From Spirochaetae bacterium HGW-Spirochaetae-1 (lineage in GTDB: Bacteria > Spirochaetota > UBA4802 > UBA5550): a stretch of 64,000 nucleotides of DNA. The notes below the pieces were generated by a model. It was not told the DNA's origin. It saw nothing but the letters and a program-made list of their open reading frames with translations, and ran no database searches. Positions 9,155 to 18,445 of the stretch are shown here, one piece after another; positions within the stretch are counted from its first letter, which is position 1; every line of letters starts with the position of its first letter. The DNA is taken from the NCBI GenBank assembly GCA_002839375.1, contig PGXY01000011.1, forward strand, positions 124,001 through 188,000. Reading direction: 5' to 3'. The position numbers were made by a program, and so were the translations under genes.

Positions 9155-11107
9155 ATGATGAAAAAAACTTTGTACCTGATAATCTTTTCATTTCTTCTTG
9201 TTCCAGCGCTTCTCCTTGCCGGGGAAAAACCCTTCACTATAATCCACACCAACGACATGCATTCACATATGCTGGGATACTCTCCCAACAGGGACTATAC
9301 GCCGAATATCGTAAACGATGACAAAACCGTGGGAGGCTGGGCCAGAATAGCCACGGTCATCAGCGATACGAAAAAGGCCCGTAAGAGCCCGGTCCTGGTT
9401 CTCGATGCCGGTGACTACATGATGGGAACCCTTTTTCACATGGTGGGCCGCGAGTACGCCTTTGAGCTTCGTACCATGAAACAGATGGGATATGAGGTGG
9501 TGACCCTGGGAAACCACGAGTTTGATCTCATGCCGCGGGGCCTGGCGCGCATACTTGAGTCAGGGACGAACCTTGGCGGCATACCAGCGGTTGTAAGTTC
9601 CAACCTGATATTCAGCAAGGAGAGCGATAAGGACGATTCCCTGGAAAAGGCTTATGAAAAGGGACTGATACGGCCATGGCATATCATAAAAAAGGACGGC
9701 ATCACCTTCGGCTTTTTCGGTTTAATGGGAAAGGACGCGGGAGAAGTGGCCCCCTTCGCCTCACCGGTGGAGTTTAAAGACCGGGTCGAGGTCGCACGCA
9801 AAATGGTGGCTCTTCTTCGCAATGAGAAAAAGGTCGATGTGGTGATACTCCTGTCCCACAGCGGGCTCTGGGCCGACCCGGAGAAATCCGAGGATGAACT
9901 TCTCGCCGCTGAAGTCCCGGGCATTGATATCATCATCAGCGGTCACACGCACACGAAGCTGGACAAGCCTCTCATAGTCAAAAATACAATTATTGCTCAG
10001 GCATGGGCCTACTGCAAGGAGGTAAGCATAATTGACTTTGCCCTTGTGGACGGGAAGGTTGTTTTGAAAAAAAATGAATTTGTCGCAGTTGATGACTCTA
10101 TTAAGGGCGATCCTGCCATAATGAATCTCATCAATATCGATAAAACGGCCGTTAACATGAAGGTGCTGGCGCCTCTGGGCCTGGGGTTTGATTCCATCAT
10201 CGCCCATACGGATTTCGAGATATTCAACGAAGAGGCCGAATCGAACCTGGGGAACATGATCGCCGACTCTATATGCTGGTATGCCGATAAATTCGAATAT
10301 GATCCGAAGGACCCGTCATCAAAGATCGATATAGGCGTCATCTCGGGCGGTGTCATCCGTGACGATATATATCCCGGGACTAAGGGCAATATCGCCGTGA
10401 GCGATCTTTTCAGAACTATTCCCCTGGGCATCGGCATGGACGACACCATGGCCTATCCCCTCATCACCATTTATATCAATGCCGCCGAGGTGAAGAAAGC
10501 CCTGGAAATCCTCACCACCATTTATCCCCTGAAGGGCGAAGATTACTTTCTGCAGATATCGGGCCTGAAATTCACGTATAATCCCAACCGCATGCTTTTC
10601 GACCGCGTCACGGAAATATGGATCGGCAGTGAGGAAAAAGGATACGAACTTCTGGATTACAGCAGCGGCAAAAACAAAAAGCTCTACAAGGCCTGCGCCG
10701 ACATCTACAACGCCACCTTTCTGAAAATCGTAGGCAGTTTTACCAAGGATATTCTGAAGATCGTGCCCAAGGATAAAGACGGCAATCCCGTGTCGGATCT
10801 GGTTACGCGCCGTATCGATGCCAATAAAACAAAGGAAGGCATCCAGGAGGTGAAGGAATGGGTTGGCCTCCTTGAATACGTACGCAGCTTTCCCGATACC
10901 AACGGTGACGGTATTCCCGACGTGCCGGAAAAATACAAGGGCCCCCTGGGGCGTACCGTGGCCGTGGCGAGTCTCAATCCTTACCGGCTCCTGAGGCGCG
11001 GCACCTGGGTTACCTGGGCCGGTTTCGGTATCATTGTTCTGCTGCTGGGTCTCGGCGCCGGGGCGGTGGTAGTGGTGAGGCGCTTTGTGGTGAAGAAACG
11101 GGCGTAG
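9155..11107 (+). CDS. Exported 5'-nucleotidase / metallophosphatase with C-terminal membrane anchor
   Basis: 650 residues. Residues 1-22 are a signal peptide. The metallophosphatase domain has all the metal-binding blocks: HTNDMHSH (about 30), LDAGDYM (about 85), GNHEFD (about 115), LLSHSG (about 230) and SGHTHTK (about 265). A 5'-nucleotidase C-terminal substrate domain follows at about 350-560. Residues near 625-645 form a membrane helix followed by basic residues, so the enzyme is probably tethered to the outer face of the inner membrane and hydrolyses nucleotides in the periplasm. GGAGG at 9143 fits the chosen start. No operon partner. Confidence 0.88.
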   Translation: MMKKTLYLIIFSFLLVPALLLAGEKPFTIIHTNDMHSHMLGYSPNRDYTPNIVNDDKTVGGWARIATVISDTKKARKSPVLVLDAGDYMMGTLFHMVGREYAFELRTMKQMGYEVVTLGNHEFDLMPRGLARILESGTNLGGIPAVVSSNLIFSKESDKDDSLEKAYEKGLIRPWHIIKKDGITFGFFGLMGKDAGEVAPFASPVEFKDRVEVARKMVALLRNEKKVDVVILLSHSGLWADPEKSEDELLAAEVPGIDIIISGHTHTKLDKPLIVKNTIIAQAWAYCKEVSIIDFALVDGKVVLKKNEFVAVDDSIKGDPAIMNLINIDKTAVNMKVLAPLGLGFDSIIAHTDFEIFNEEAESNLGNMIADSICWYADKFEYDPKDPSSKIDIGVISGGVIRDDIYPGTKGNIAVSDLFRTIPLGIGMDDTMAYPLITIYINAAEVKKALEILTTIYPLKGEDYFLQISGLKFTYNPNRMLFDRVTEIWIGSEEKGYELLDYSSGKNKKLYKACADIYNATFLKIVGSFTKDILKIVPKDKDGNPVSDLVTRRIDANKTKEGIQEVKEWVGLLEYVRSFPDTNGDGIPDVPEKYKGPLGRTVAVASLNPYRLLRRGTWVTWAGFGIIVLLLGLGAGAVVVVRRFVVKKRA

Positions 11108-11170
11108 GCAAAGGGAACAGTGAATAACAAAACTTAAATAATTTACAGGAAGAACTGAAGAGCGCGAAGG

Positions 11171-11238
11171 CCCCCGGCAGATGGAAGTAATGTCTGTCGA
11201 TAAAAGTTCCTTCGCCGCCCCCTGAGGGGGCTGGGGAT
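11171..11238. repeat. Intergenic inverted-repeat element, copy 3 (short)
   Basis: A short member of the family described at 2201. CCCCCGGC at 11171 and the TTCGCCGCCCCCTGAGGGGG block near 11208 keep the inverted-repeat layout, but the middle is shortened. It lies between the nucleotidase gene and a terminator. Confidence 0.5.
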
Positions 11239-11286
11239 GTGTTGTAGAAATGCAAAATACAAATTTTCAGGAATTCAGTAAAAAAA

Positions 11287-11317
11287 GGGGTGATCCTTAT
11301 AGGACACCCCTTTTTTT
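11287..11317. terminator. Bidirectional intrinsic terminator
   Basis: GGGGTG (11287-11292) pairs with CACCCC (11305-11310), and an inner TCCT/AGGA stem closes on a three-base loop. A T run follows on the plus side and an A run precedes on the other side. It can end both the plus-strand nucleotidase unit and the minus-strand CrtC-like gene that stops at 11336. A near-identical hairpin lies at 54307. Confidence 0.8.
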
Positions 11318-11335
11318 GCAAGCACGGGATCCGGC

Positions 11336-12514
11336 TTACCGGTAATCGTGGATGATCGCGTCTTTGTTGCTGCCGAAGAACATCTGTTCCCAGATGGCCC
11401 CGGTTTTCATGGTTGTTTCTTTTCCTTTTTCAGTAACAGTCAGTATGGCGTCACCCGTTGTCCTGATGTAGGTGGGATTGGCGCCGATGAGCTTGGCCAC
11501 CCTGATCATGAAGGGCGAGAGGGTGCTGACATCGAGGAGGTTTACGACCATGATGTCGTTTTTCCTTTTCAGGTCGATTTTATATACGGTTCCATCAGCT
11601 GTCTTCTGGATATAGGTCATGGTGTTGTCGATGAATTTTTTTGTCACGGGATGCTGCACCGTGTCGGCCCGTGTTATGGCCAGGGTCTGTTCATTGTCAT
11701 CGAGAATTTTGCCGTTCCTGGCGGCCATGAATACGGGAAGGCGTGTGTACCCGAATTTTTTCTCGCTTACGAGATCACAGGCTATGATGGTGTATTCGCC
11801 GAAGGCGGCGCGGGACCAGTACCAGTGGTTGAAGAGCTTGTTCATCTCCTCGTTGCCCCAGTTGTGGTCATGGTATCCCATGCCCTTGAGTTTCCGCACG
11901 TCTTTGCCCATGGAGAGCGTGGCTGTTATTTCAGCTGCGGGAACGGCTACGAACCAGGCGAAATATTTTTCGGCTTTTTCGCCGAAGTACCAGTGCCCCG
12001 TTCCGGGACGCCACATGGGAAGCGTCGGCTTCATGAGGAGGTCATAGGTGAGTTCGCCGTCTTTATAGCGTATCTCGTAATTGCCGTTTTTATAACGGAT
12101 ATAGCTGTCCTTGATTTTCACATCGCAGACGTCTTTCGAGGCGTCAATCAGTTTGCCTTCACTGTCCGCGATCTCCCTGGAGATGTGTTTCCCGTCGGGA
12201 AGATTGATATCGATCGTGACAGTGGGATGCGCCGGGCCCTTGACATCGAAGCGGTACTTCGTATAGAATACAACGACGACCTTGGTGTGGTCGGAATATT
12301 CGGCGTCAATGTACCACCATTCATAGGTGCCCTCTTTGCCCGTTGATCGGATTCCGTCTTCCCGGGGTGCCGTTTCCCGGCCGATACCCAGGCTGTCGTA
12401 ATGCTTCTGGTCTTTTGCCAGAAAGGCCCCGGCTTTGGAATCGGAACCTCCGCATCCCATGGATGTGATAACCAGTGCCGTGATGAACACTGTAATGGCT
12501 GTTTTTAATTTCAT
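11336..12514 (-). CDS. CrtC/lipocalin-like lipoprotein
   Basis: 392 residues with a lipoprotein signal peptide (lipobox SMGC at about 18-21). EGTYEWWYIDAEYSDH near residue 63 and GMGYHDHNWGNEE near 212 are the landmarks of the CrtC (hydroxyneurosporene dehydrogenase) lipocalin-fold family. Most members outside phototrophs are not carotenoid enzymes. They are secreted or lipid-anchored proteins thought to bind or hydrate hydrophobic substrates, so the substrate here is unknown. It is a single-gene unit ending in the terminator at 11287-11317. Confidence 0.75.
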   Translation of the reverse strand: MKLKTAITVFITALVITSMGCGGSDSKAGAFLAKDQKHYDSLGIGRETAPREDGIRSTGKEGTYEWWYIDAEYSDHTKVVVVFYTKYRFDVKGPAHPTVTIDINLPDGKHISREIADSEGKLIDASKDVCDVKIKDSYIRYKNGNYEIRYKDGELTYDLLMKPTLPMWRPGTGHWYFGEKAEKYFAWFVAVPAAEITATLSMGKDVRKLKGMGYHDHNWGNEEMNKLFNHWYWSRAAFGEYTIIACDLVSEKKFGYTRLPVFMAARNGKILDDNEQTLAITRADTVQHPVTKKFIDNTMTYIQKTADGTVYKIDLKRKNDIMVVNLLDVSTLSPFMIRVAKLIGANPTYIRTTGDAILTVTEKGKETTMKTGAIWEQMFFGSNKDAIIHDYR

Positions 12515-12684
12515 TTTTTCTCCTTTACTCCTGTTCCGGCGTTATGACCGATGTGATCCTTCTGCCGGTGATGATATTAATATGTATATAGCACGACAGG
12601 ATAAATTAATCAACCGGAATTTATAACAGGCTTCTTTATGGTGTGCACTGATACGAGTTTCTTCCTTAAAAAATAATCCAGGAA

Positions 12685-12835
12685 CCCCGGCGAATGTATT
12701 TCTCCTTTGCAATCATCTGTTGTCGCCACCCCTGAAAGGGGTTTTAAAATATTATTTTGAGACTGAATGTTTTTAACCCCCTCCGGGGGTGGTGGCGTAA
12801 TGTGAATGAACTGATTGTATTTATTCGCCGGGGGC
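12685..12835. repeat. Intergenic inverted-repeat element, copy 4
   Basis: A full-length member of the family. CCCCGGCGAA (12685-12694) and TTCGCCGGGGGC (12824-12835) are the ends. Inside, TGTCGCCACCCCTGAAAGGG at 12721 matches copy 1 almost base for base, and a CCCCCTCCGGGGGTGG hairpin follows. It accounts for most of the 350-bp gap between the CrtC-like and EFR1 genes; the remainder shows only AT-rich leader sequence. Confidence 0.7.
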
Positions 12836-12865
12836 CCGGGTGAATAAATTTATATCGTGAATATT

Positions 12866-13963
12866 TTATTCGTTCCCGGAATATTTTTCCGGCCTGAAGT
12901 CTTTCAGTCGAACTTCCGGCATATGATATCGCTTAAACCAGCGGGTCCCCGTGGTGAAAGTGAAAAGTCTGTTTATAATGGGAACTTTCATCAGGTAATA
13001 GAGAATGAAGTATACGATGAAAATGCCGAATATTTTGAAGGGATAGTCCAGCAGAAAAAGCATGTATTTATTCTGCAGCAACAGGACTGCCGGTATCCGC
13101 GTGCCGATCCAGCCCGTCACATAGAGCGCCACGGGAATAGTTGTGACCAGGTAGAGCAGTACTGCCAGGCTATGTCCCGATTCCACGGCCTGGAGCGGAC
13201 AATAGTTGATGCAGCGGCCGCAGCTTTCGCAGCTAAAGGTCCAGTAGGGCCGCCGCGATTTCATTGAACCCTTCATGATAATGGCGTTGTGCGGACAGTT
13301 TCCAGCGCATATGCCACAGGCATTGCATTTCTCCGAGGCGAAGAACATCTTGGCGATGTAGAAGCGTCCCAGTATAAGGTACAGAAACGATACGGGCAGA
13401 AGGGCCAGACCCCCGATGAATTCAAAGAGGTTGTCACCGGTAAAAATATGACGGCGGCCCGTCAGGATGTTGTCCATGAAATATCCGGTTTTAGCCCGGG
13501 CCTTTTCGAAGAAACGATTGTTGTGTGTATTGCTGAGGCCCGGAAATACGGCGGTCCAGTTCTGGGGCATGTCAATGCTGACAATGCCTTGTATCGCATA
13601 TCCCTTCATGCGCATGATAAGGGCAATGAGAAAAGTTGTGGAGGCCGAAAGGCCCCGCAGGTAGAATCCCGGCCAGGAACCACCGCGCGTGGCCATGACC
13701 AGGGCCGCAGTATGGTTTCTCCGGGGGAGGCGCAGTGCGAAACGGATCATCGCCCAGGGGGCAGTGAACCCGTGCACGGGCATTACCATGGTCAGGAGGA
13801 AATCATTATTATCGGGTATCTCTCTTCCCGGTTCTGCTTCGCCTATGGGGCAGATTAATACATCGCTTCCCGTTTCATGCGCCTTTTCACCGGCCCACCG
13901 GGCTATCCGGAGACTGTTTCCTGTGCCGCTCCAGTAGTATATGGTCATATTTTTTATATTCAT
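12866..13963 (-). CDS. EFR1-type flavodoxin/ferredoxin membrane protein
   Basis: 365 residues. Residues 5-150 are flavodoxin-like, with the FMN phosphate loop WSGTGNSLRIA. Two 4Fe-4S clusters follow, CNACGICAGNCP near 219 and CESCGRCINYCP near 247. The C-terminal third has hydrophobic helices, so the protein is probably membrane attached. It belongs to the EFR1 family of electron-transfer proteins. It starts 12 bp downstream of a TetR gene on the same strand, so the TetR probably controls it. Electron donor and acceptor are unknown. Confidence 0.83.
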   Translation of the reverse strand: MNIKNMTIYYWSGTGNSLRIARWAGEKAHETGSDVLICPIGEAEPGREIPDNNDFLLTMVMPVHGFTAPWAMIRFALRLPRRNHTAALVMATRGGSWPGFYLRGLSASTTFLIALIMRMKGYAIQGIVSIDMPQNWTAVFPGLSNTHNNRFFEKARAKTGYFMDNILTGRRHIFTGDNLFEFIGGLALLPVSFLYLILGRFYIAKMFFASEKCNACGICAGNCPHNAIIMKGSMKSRRPYWTFSCESCGRCINYCPLQAVESGHSLAVLLYLVTTIPVALYVTGWIGTRIPAVLLLQNKYMLFLLDYPFKIFGIFIVYFILYYLMKVPIINRLFTFTTGTRWFKRYHMPEVRLKDFRPEKYSGNE

Positions 13964-13975
13964 GGCTTCTATCCT

Positions 13976-14566
13976 TTATTTAATTTCAATATCACCAATA
14001 TACGTCACAAGAAAATGTTCAACGGTCTTTTCCAGGGGAAAGGTGTGACCCATGACCAGGTAGGCCGTAATGCCGTCCAGAGCCGCCATGAGGGTCAGAG
14101 CCCTGGCAGCCGTGTCATGGTGTCGCAGGAGGCCCTTTTCGATTCCCTTTTTAAAAAGAGATTCATAGAACGCCATTACACCGGTACTGTAGTCTTCCAT
14201 CTGTGGCCACATTCCCCGGCATGAAATTATTTTAGTCATCGTAAGGAAGGTGAAGGCCAGTTCCTTTTCGTGGGTTGACCAGTGGTGCAGGTATTCCCGG
14301 ATATAGAGGGTCAGAGCCTCCACGGGATTGTCCACGGCCGCTGTCCTGTGAACCAGGTCGTGTACCGGCCGTGCAAATTCATCATTGGCGGCCATGAGTA
14401 TCTCGTCCTTGCCGCTGAAGTGGTGATAGAGGCCGCCCTTGGAAAGGCCGGCCCGGGCTGCGATGGAGTTCATGGACGCGCCGTTGTATCCTTTTTCAAG
14501 AAATTCTTCCACGGCGGCCTGGATTATTTCCTTTATCCGCATGTTTCCCGGCTTTTTTTTCGTCAT
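13976..14566 (-). CDS. TetR-family transcriptional regulator (second copy)
   Basis: 196 residues. The helix-turn-helix covers residues 10-55 (IIQAAVEEFLEKGYNGASMN, then LSKGGLYHHFSGKDEIL), followed by a TetR_C-type ligand domain. It leads a two-gene unit with the EFR1 ferredoxin gene. Its promoter region (14587-14660) carries a near-palindrome of the type ACCG-CGGT just below the -10 box and one copy of the 14-bp site that is repeated four times near 56.3 kb. It is therefore a candidate regulator of both places. Confidence 0.87.
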   Translation of the reverse strand: MTKKKPGNMRIKEIIQAAVEEFLEKGYNGASMNSIAARAGLSKGGLYHHFSGKDEILMAANDEFARPVHDLVHRTAAVDNPVEALTLYIREYLHHWSTHEKELAFTFLTMTKIISCRGMWPQMEDYSTGVMAFYESLFKKGIEKGLLRHHDTAARALTLMAALDGITAYLVMGHTFPLEKTVEHFLVTYIGDIEIK

Positions 14567-14586
14567 TATAGTTCCTGCATCCTGTG

Positions 14587-14660
14587 TTGCTCAGAGTAAA
14601 TTGGCTGTATATAAAAACCGACCGACGGTATAAATGTACCAATACTATTGCCCTTGTCAA
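14587..14660 (-). promoter_or_regulatory. Promoter, operator and 14-bp site ahead of the second TetR gene
   Basis: On the minus strand: -35 TTGACA (14660-14655), a 16-bp spacer, -10 TACATT (14638-14633). AACCGACCGACGGT (plus-strand reading, 14616-14629), an imperfect ACCG-CGGT palindrome, follows at about the start of transcription. TTTACTCTGAGCAA (14600-14587) lies in the leader about 20 bp before the start codon. The palindrome is well placed for autorepression. The 14-bp site also occurs four times at 56302-56451. Confidence 0.55.
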
Positions 14661-14860
14661 GACTATACAGGGAAAGAATAGAGAAAAATATCCTGCTCTT
14701 TTCTTTTTTTATTGAAATTATTTTTTTGCAACCCAATTTGGATATTACTGTCTTTTCTTTAGACAGCATATTTTCACACTGATAGCCCCCCTTTTTTTAT
14801 AAAAAATCAGCATTCTCAATACATGCTGATGTGATGACAGATTACAGGAGAAATATTCCC

Positions 14861-15904
14861 ATGAATCAGAAAAACAGTATCACCGAACCAGATAAGAGAG
14901 GATCTCTGAGCATCCTGTCGCAGATCAAGGGTTCAATAGCATTTTTGCTCCTCGTCGCCAATACACTTACCTGTTTTGGCCCTCTCATGGCCGCGACCTT
15001 TATGAAAGTCGTCATTCCCGTCAAGATATGGAGGGTGCTCTGGAGCTGGGTTATTGACGGCATCGCCACGTACTGGATATCGGTAAACAACACGGTTATT
15101 ACGATAATGATGCCTGTTCAGTGGAACGTGCGCGGCCTGGAAAACCTTGAGGGAAAGAACTGGTACCTGGTGCTTTCCAATCACCAGACCTGGGTTGATA
15201 TCGTGGTGCTCCAGAAAATATTTAACCACCAGATACCCTTTCTCAAGTTTTTCCTGAAAAAAGAACTCATCTGGGTTCCTGTTATGGGAATCTGCTGGTG
15301 GGCCCTTGATTTTCCCTTTATGAAACGCTACAGCGAATCTTTCGTCAAAAAGAACCCGCACCTGAAGGGCAAGGACCTGGAGATAACCAGGAAGGCCTGC
15401 CGGAAGTTCCGGGACAAGCCCGTCTCCGTCATGAATTTTGTCGAGGGAACGCGCTTTACGCCGGAGAAACATCTCCAAAACAAATCTCCCTTCAACCGTC
15501 TTCTCAGGCCCAAGGCCGGTGGCACGGCTTTTGTTCTGTCCGCCATGGGTGACCTCATCAACTATGTTGTCAATGTCACTATCACCTATCCTGAAGGAGC
15601 GAAGACCATGTGGGAATTCCTCTGCGGCGAGGTGAAGGTTATCGATGTTACCGTGGAAACGATTCCCGTCACCGAGGAACTGCGCGGCGACTATTCGGTA
15701 GACCCCACGTTCCGCGAAAGAATCCAGACCTGGCTCAACGGCCTCTGGGAAAACAAGGATCGCCTTATGGAGAGGGTCCTGGCCCATTACCGTGAATCGG
15801 GCGGGAAGGATAACCCGGCAGTCATGCTGGAGGACCTGCATAAAATCGGCGTGACCCGCGATAAGGCGGGCGCCATGCATTTTTCTAAAAACGCTGATTC
15901 ATAA
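14861..15904 (+). CDS. 1-acylglycerol-3-phosphate-type acyltransferase (YihG/PlsC-like)
   Basis: 347 residues from the chosen ATG, which has AGGAG ten bases upstream; the frame is open 30 bases further to a GTG and ATG without a ribosome site. Two N-terminal hydrophobic segments precede the acyltransferase domain. NHQTWVD is the catalytic NHx4D box and FVEGTR is the second conserved block, as in PlsC. The extended tail resembles E. coli YihG-type acyltransferases. It would acylate lysophosphatidate or a related lipid at the inner membrane. It is divergent from the second TetR gene across a 294-bp AT-rich gap. Confidence 0.82.
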   Translation: MNQKNSITEPDKRGSLSILSQIKGSIAFLLLVANTLTCFGPLMAATFMKVVIPVKIWRVLWSWVIDGIATYWISVNNTVITIMMPVQWNVRGLENLEGKNWYLVLSNHQTWVDIVVLQKIFNHQIPFLKFFLKKELIWVPVMGICWWALDFPFMKRYSESFVKKNPHLKGKDLEITRKACRKFRDKPVSVMNFVEGTRFTPEKHLQNKSPFNRLLRPKAGGTAFVLSAMGDLINYVVNVTITYPEGAKTMWEFLCGEVKVIDVTVETIPVTEELRGDYSVDPTFRERIQTWLNGLWENKDRLMERVLAHYRESGGKDNPAVMLEDLHKIGVTRDKAGAMHFSKNADS

Positions 15905-15924
15905 TTAATGTATAAGTCTATTGA

Positions 15925-15962
15925 CCGGGGAAGAATATCACGGCAGGATATTTCCTCCCCGG
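15925..15962. terminator. Hairpin between convergent genes
   Basis: CCGGGG (15925-15930) and CCCCGG (15957-15962) close a long stem that continues through GAATATC/GATATTTC. It lies between the convergent acyltransferase and NAD synthetase genes. There is no clear T run, so its function as a terminator is likely from position but not certain. Confidence 0.45.
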
Positions 15963-16035
15963 CAATCTGTCAGGCCTGCAAAAAGTCTCCGGCAATCACA
16001 TATCCTGAATAAGCTTATCCGTTTCTTTTACCTTC

Positions 16036-17679
16036 TCAGGGAACAAATTTCTGTGCCAGGGGTATGCGCCGCCCTGTTCCAAAAGCTTTTGAGGTGATCT
16101 TCAGGCCCGTGGCCGCCTGCCGACGCTTGTATTCGTTGAGGTTCACGATGCGGAGGATCCAGCGCACCGTTTCGATGTCGAATCCCCGTGCGATGATCTC
16201 TTCGGCGGAGCGCAGCTCCTCAATATAAAGCTCCAGAATTTTATCCAGCACTTCGTAGGGGGGGAGGGAATCCTCATCCTTCTGGTTTTCCCGCAGTTCC
16301 GCCGATGGCGGTTTTTCAATGGTTTCCAGTGGAATTTTAATGCCGTCACGGTTCAGGTGGCGCGAGAGCCGGTAGACCAGGGTCTTGGGCAGATCGGAGA
16401 TGACGGCAAGCCCGCCGTTCATGTCGCCGTAGAGCGTACAGTATCCCATGGCCAGCTCCGACTTGTTGCCCGTGGTAAGGAGCAGGCGTCCCGTCTTGTT
16501 GCTTACGGCCATTAGCAGGGTTCCGCGTATGCGGGCCTGGATATTTTCCTCGGTGATATCTTCGGGCAGGCCTTCAAAGAGGGGACCCAGGTCGCGGACA
16601 AACTGTTCATGGAGTTCCCGTATGGGGATGGTCTCGATGCGGACGCCCAGGTTCCGGGCCAGGCTCACGGAATCGTCGATGCTTCCCGCCGAGGAAAAGC
16701 GTGACGGCATGGTGATGCCAAGGATATTTTCCTTTCCCAGGGCCTCGACGGCCAGGGCGCAGGTCAGGGCCGAATCGATGCCTCCCGAAAGGCCTATGAG
16801 CACCTGCCTGAACCCGCACTTGTGCACATAGTCCCGGATTCCCAGCATCAGGGCGCGCCGGATATCTTCCAGCATGTCGTCGGGTACGGGCACCTCAATT
16901 TCCGATGTCGTGTCAACAACGGCCAGGGTTTCTTCAAATCCCGGGGCGTGTCCCGTCAGAACCCCCCTGTTGTTTATGGCCATGCTGTTGCCGTCGAATA
17001 TGAGACTGTCATTGCCTCCAACCTGGTTTACGTATATAATTGAAACGTTATGCGATAGTGCTTCCTTTCTGAGCATGGCTATCCGCGCGTTATTTTTCTC
17101 CTTAACGAAGGGTGAGGCTGAAATGTTGATGATGATGTCCACATTTTTACCCGTGAGTATTTCCACGGGGTCTATGGGATATTTGACGTTTTCCATTATC
17201 CTGCCCTCGTCGCTGTCCAGGGCGTTCCAGATATCCTCGCATATGGTGATGCCCAGGCGCGTACCTTTCAGTTCCACGATATCGTGCCTTCGCGCCGGTG
17301 TGAAATAGCGCAGTTCGTCGAATACATCGTACTGGGGCAGGAGCGTTTTGTTGTGGCGGGAATGGACCGCTCCGCCCGTCATGAAGGCTGCCGAGTTGAA
17401 GAGCATGGGGGGATTTTCGATATCAACATCAACATAGCCGCAGATTATGGCAATGTCAGTGCTTAAGGTTGCGATATCCTCCAGCGACGCCAGGTTGTCC
17501 CGGATGAGTTTCGGGCTTTTTACCAGGTCCATGGGAGGATAACCCATGGTGGCCATTTCCGGGAATACCACGAGATCAGCCCCTTGCCGTATCGCCTCGT
17601 TTATGAAGGATTTTATCTTTTTATTGTTGCCGTCGATATCGGCTACAATGGGATTTATCTGCGCCATGGCGATTTTCAT
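16036..17679 (-). CDS. nadE: Glutamine-dependent NAD+ synthetase
   Basis: 547 residues, the usual length for two-domain bacterial NadE. The N-terminal nitrilase-type glutaminase has the Glu-Lys-Cys triad in FPEMATMGYPP (E about 42), NKTLLPQYDVFDE and GITICEDIWN. The C-terminal synthetase has the ATP P-loop LIGLSGGIDSALT near residue 295 and TGNKSELAMGY near 408. It makes NAD from deamido-NAD, ATP and glutamine-derived ammonia in the cytoplasm. It is a single-gene unit. Confidence 0.95.
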   Translation of the reverse strand: MKIAMAQINPIVADIDGNNKKIKSFINEAIRQGADLVVFPEMATMGYPPMDLVKSPKLIRDNLASLEDIATLSTDIAIICGYVDVDIENPPMLFNSAAFMTGGAVHSRHNKTLLPQYDVFDELRYFTPARRHDIVELKGTRLGITICEDIWNALDSDEGRIMENVKYPIDPVEILTGKNVDIIINISASPFVKEKNNARIAMLRKEALSHNVSIIYVNQVGGNDSLIFDGNSMAINNRGVLTGHAPGFEETLAVVDTTSEIEVPVPDDMLEDIRRALMLGIRDYVHKCGFRQVLIGLSGGIDSALTCALAVEALGKENILGITMPSRFSSAGSIDDSVSLARNLGVRIETIPIRELHEQFVRDLGPLFEGLPEDITEENIQARIRGTLLMAVSNKTGRLLLTTGNKSELAMGYCTLYGDMNGGLAVISDLPKTLVYRLSRHLNRDGIKIPLETIEKPPSAELRENQKDEDSLPPYEVLDKILELYIEELRSAEEIIARGFDIETVRWILRIVNLNEYKRRQAATGLKITSKAFGTGRRIPLAQKFVP

Positions 17680-17947
17680 AATGGTGCTCCATCGGGAATC
17701 AATCTGCAGTATACATAATAAAACCCGCCCGCTGTAATCAAATATTTTTTATATCTCCCGTGTTTTTTCTATGATTGTCGCAAATCGGTGCCAGTTCCGT
17801 TTTGTTCGATTGTAGTATATAAAAACCGGCCTGTCTTCAGGAAAAATGGAACTAATCCCTGTAATCCGGGGGTTTACAGTAAAATCCGCCACATTTGTTA
17901 TAATCCCGCTTACGGGGATTGATAAGGCTCATAAAAGGGATATTCAT

Positions 17948-18331
17948 ATGGAACACGAGAAAATTGAGATAATCCAGATAAATGACCGGCGTATCGCCAT
18001 CGTCACCCTGCCTGGATTTACCGACGGCCATGTCTTCTGCAGGATCATCGATGATGTCCTGTCGGTCATTAACGGTTATAAATCAAACAGCCTTCTGCCC
18101 CTCATCAAAACAGGGGGATTTGTCATGAACGAGAAAATAGCCCTGAGAATGAAACACCTCTTTGAACACTGCATCCAGAGACAGCAGGACGGCGCCATAG
18201 TCATACACGAGGATTACAATTTCGATATTGCCTCTATTATCAGCAGGTCCTTTTCTTTGGATAAACGGCGCGGGTTTCAGGTCTTCAATGATACGGCTTC
18301 AGCCATGCAGTACCTTCTCTTCAACCGGTAG
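17948..18331 (+). CDS. Hypothetical protein, STAS/SpoIIAA-like appearance
   Basis: 127 residues from ATG 17948, which has AAGGGA just upstream; the frame is open further upstream (17846) but has no better start. The alternating beta/alpha pattern and the ending FQVFNDTASAMQYLLF resemble SpoIIAA-like (STAS-type) single-domain proteins, in which a similar tail closes the domain. There are no catalytic motifs, signal peptide or membrane segments. It stands alone between NadE and the sigma-factor unit. The family assignment is weak. Confidence 0.5.
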   Translation: MEHEKIEIIQINDRRIAIVTLPGFTDGHVFCRIIDDVLSVINGYKSNSLLPLIKTGGFVMNEKIALRMKHLFEHCIQRQQDGAIVIHEDYNFDIASIISRSFSLDKRRGFQVFNDTASAMQYLLFNR

Positions 18332-18445
18332 GCTTTACGGTATAGTTTTTTGCAATTCATGATAAAAAACAGCAGAAAAATGGAACCCCTGTGATACAAT
18401 AGGGGTTAACACTATAATTGAATGAAGCATGTACCGGAGGCGGCC

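Noticed and set aside
14831..14860. Upstream start for the PlsC-like gene
   Set aside because: GTG/ATG at 14831-14836 lack a ribosome site, while ATG 14861 has AGGAG at 14846.
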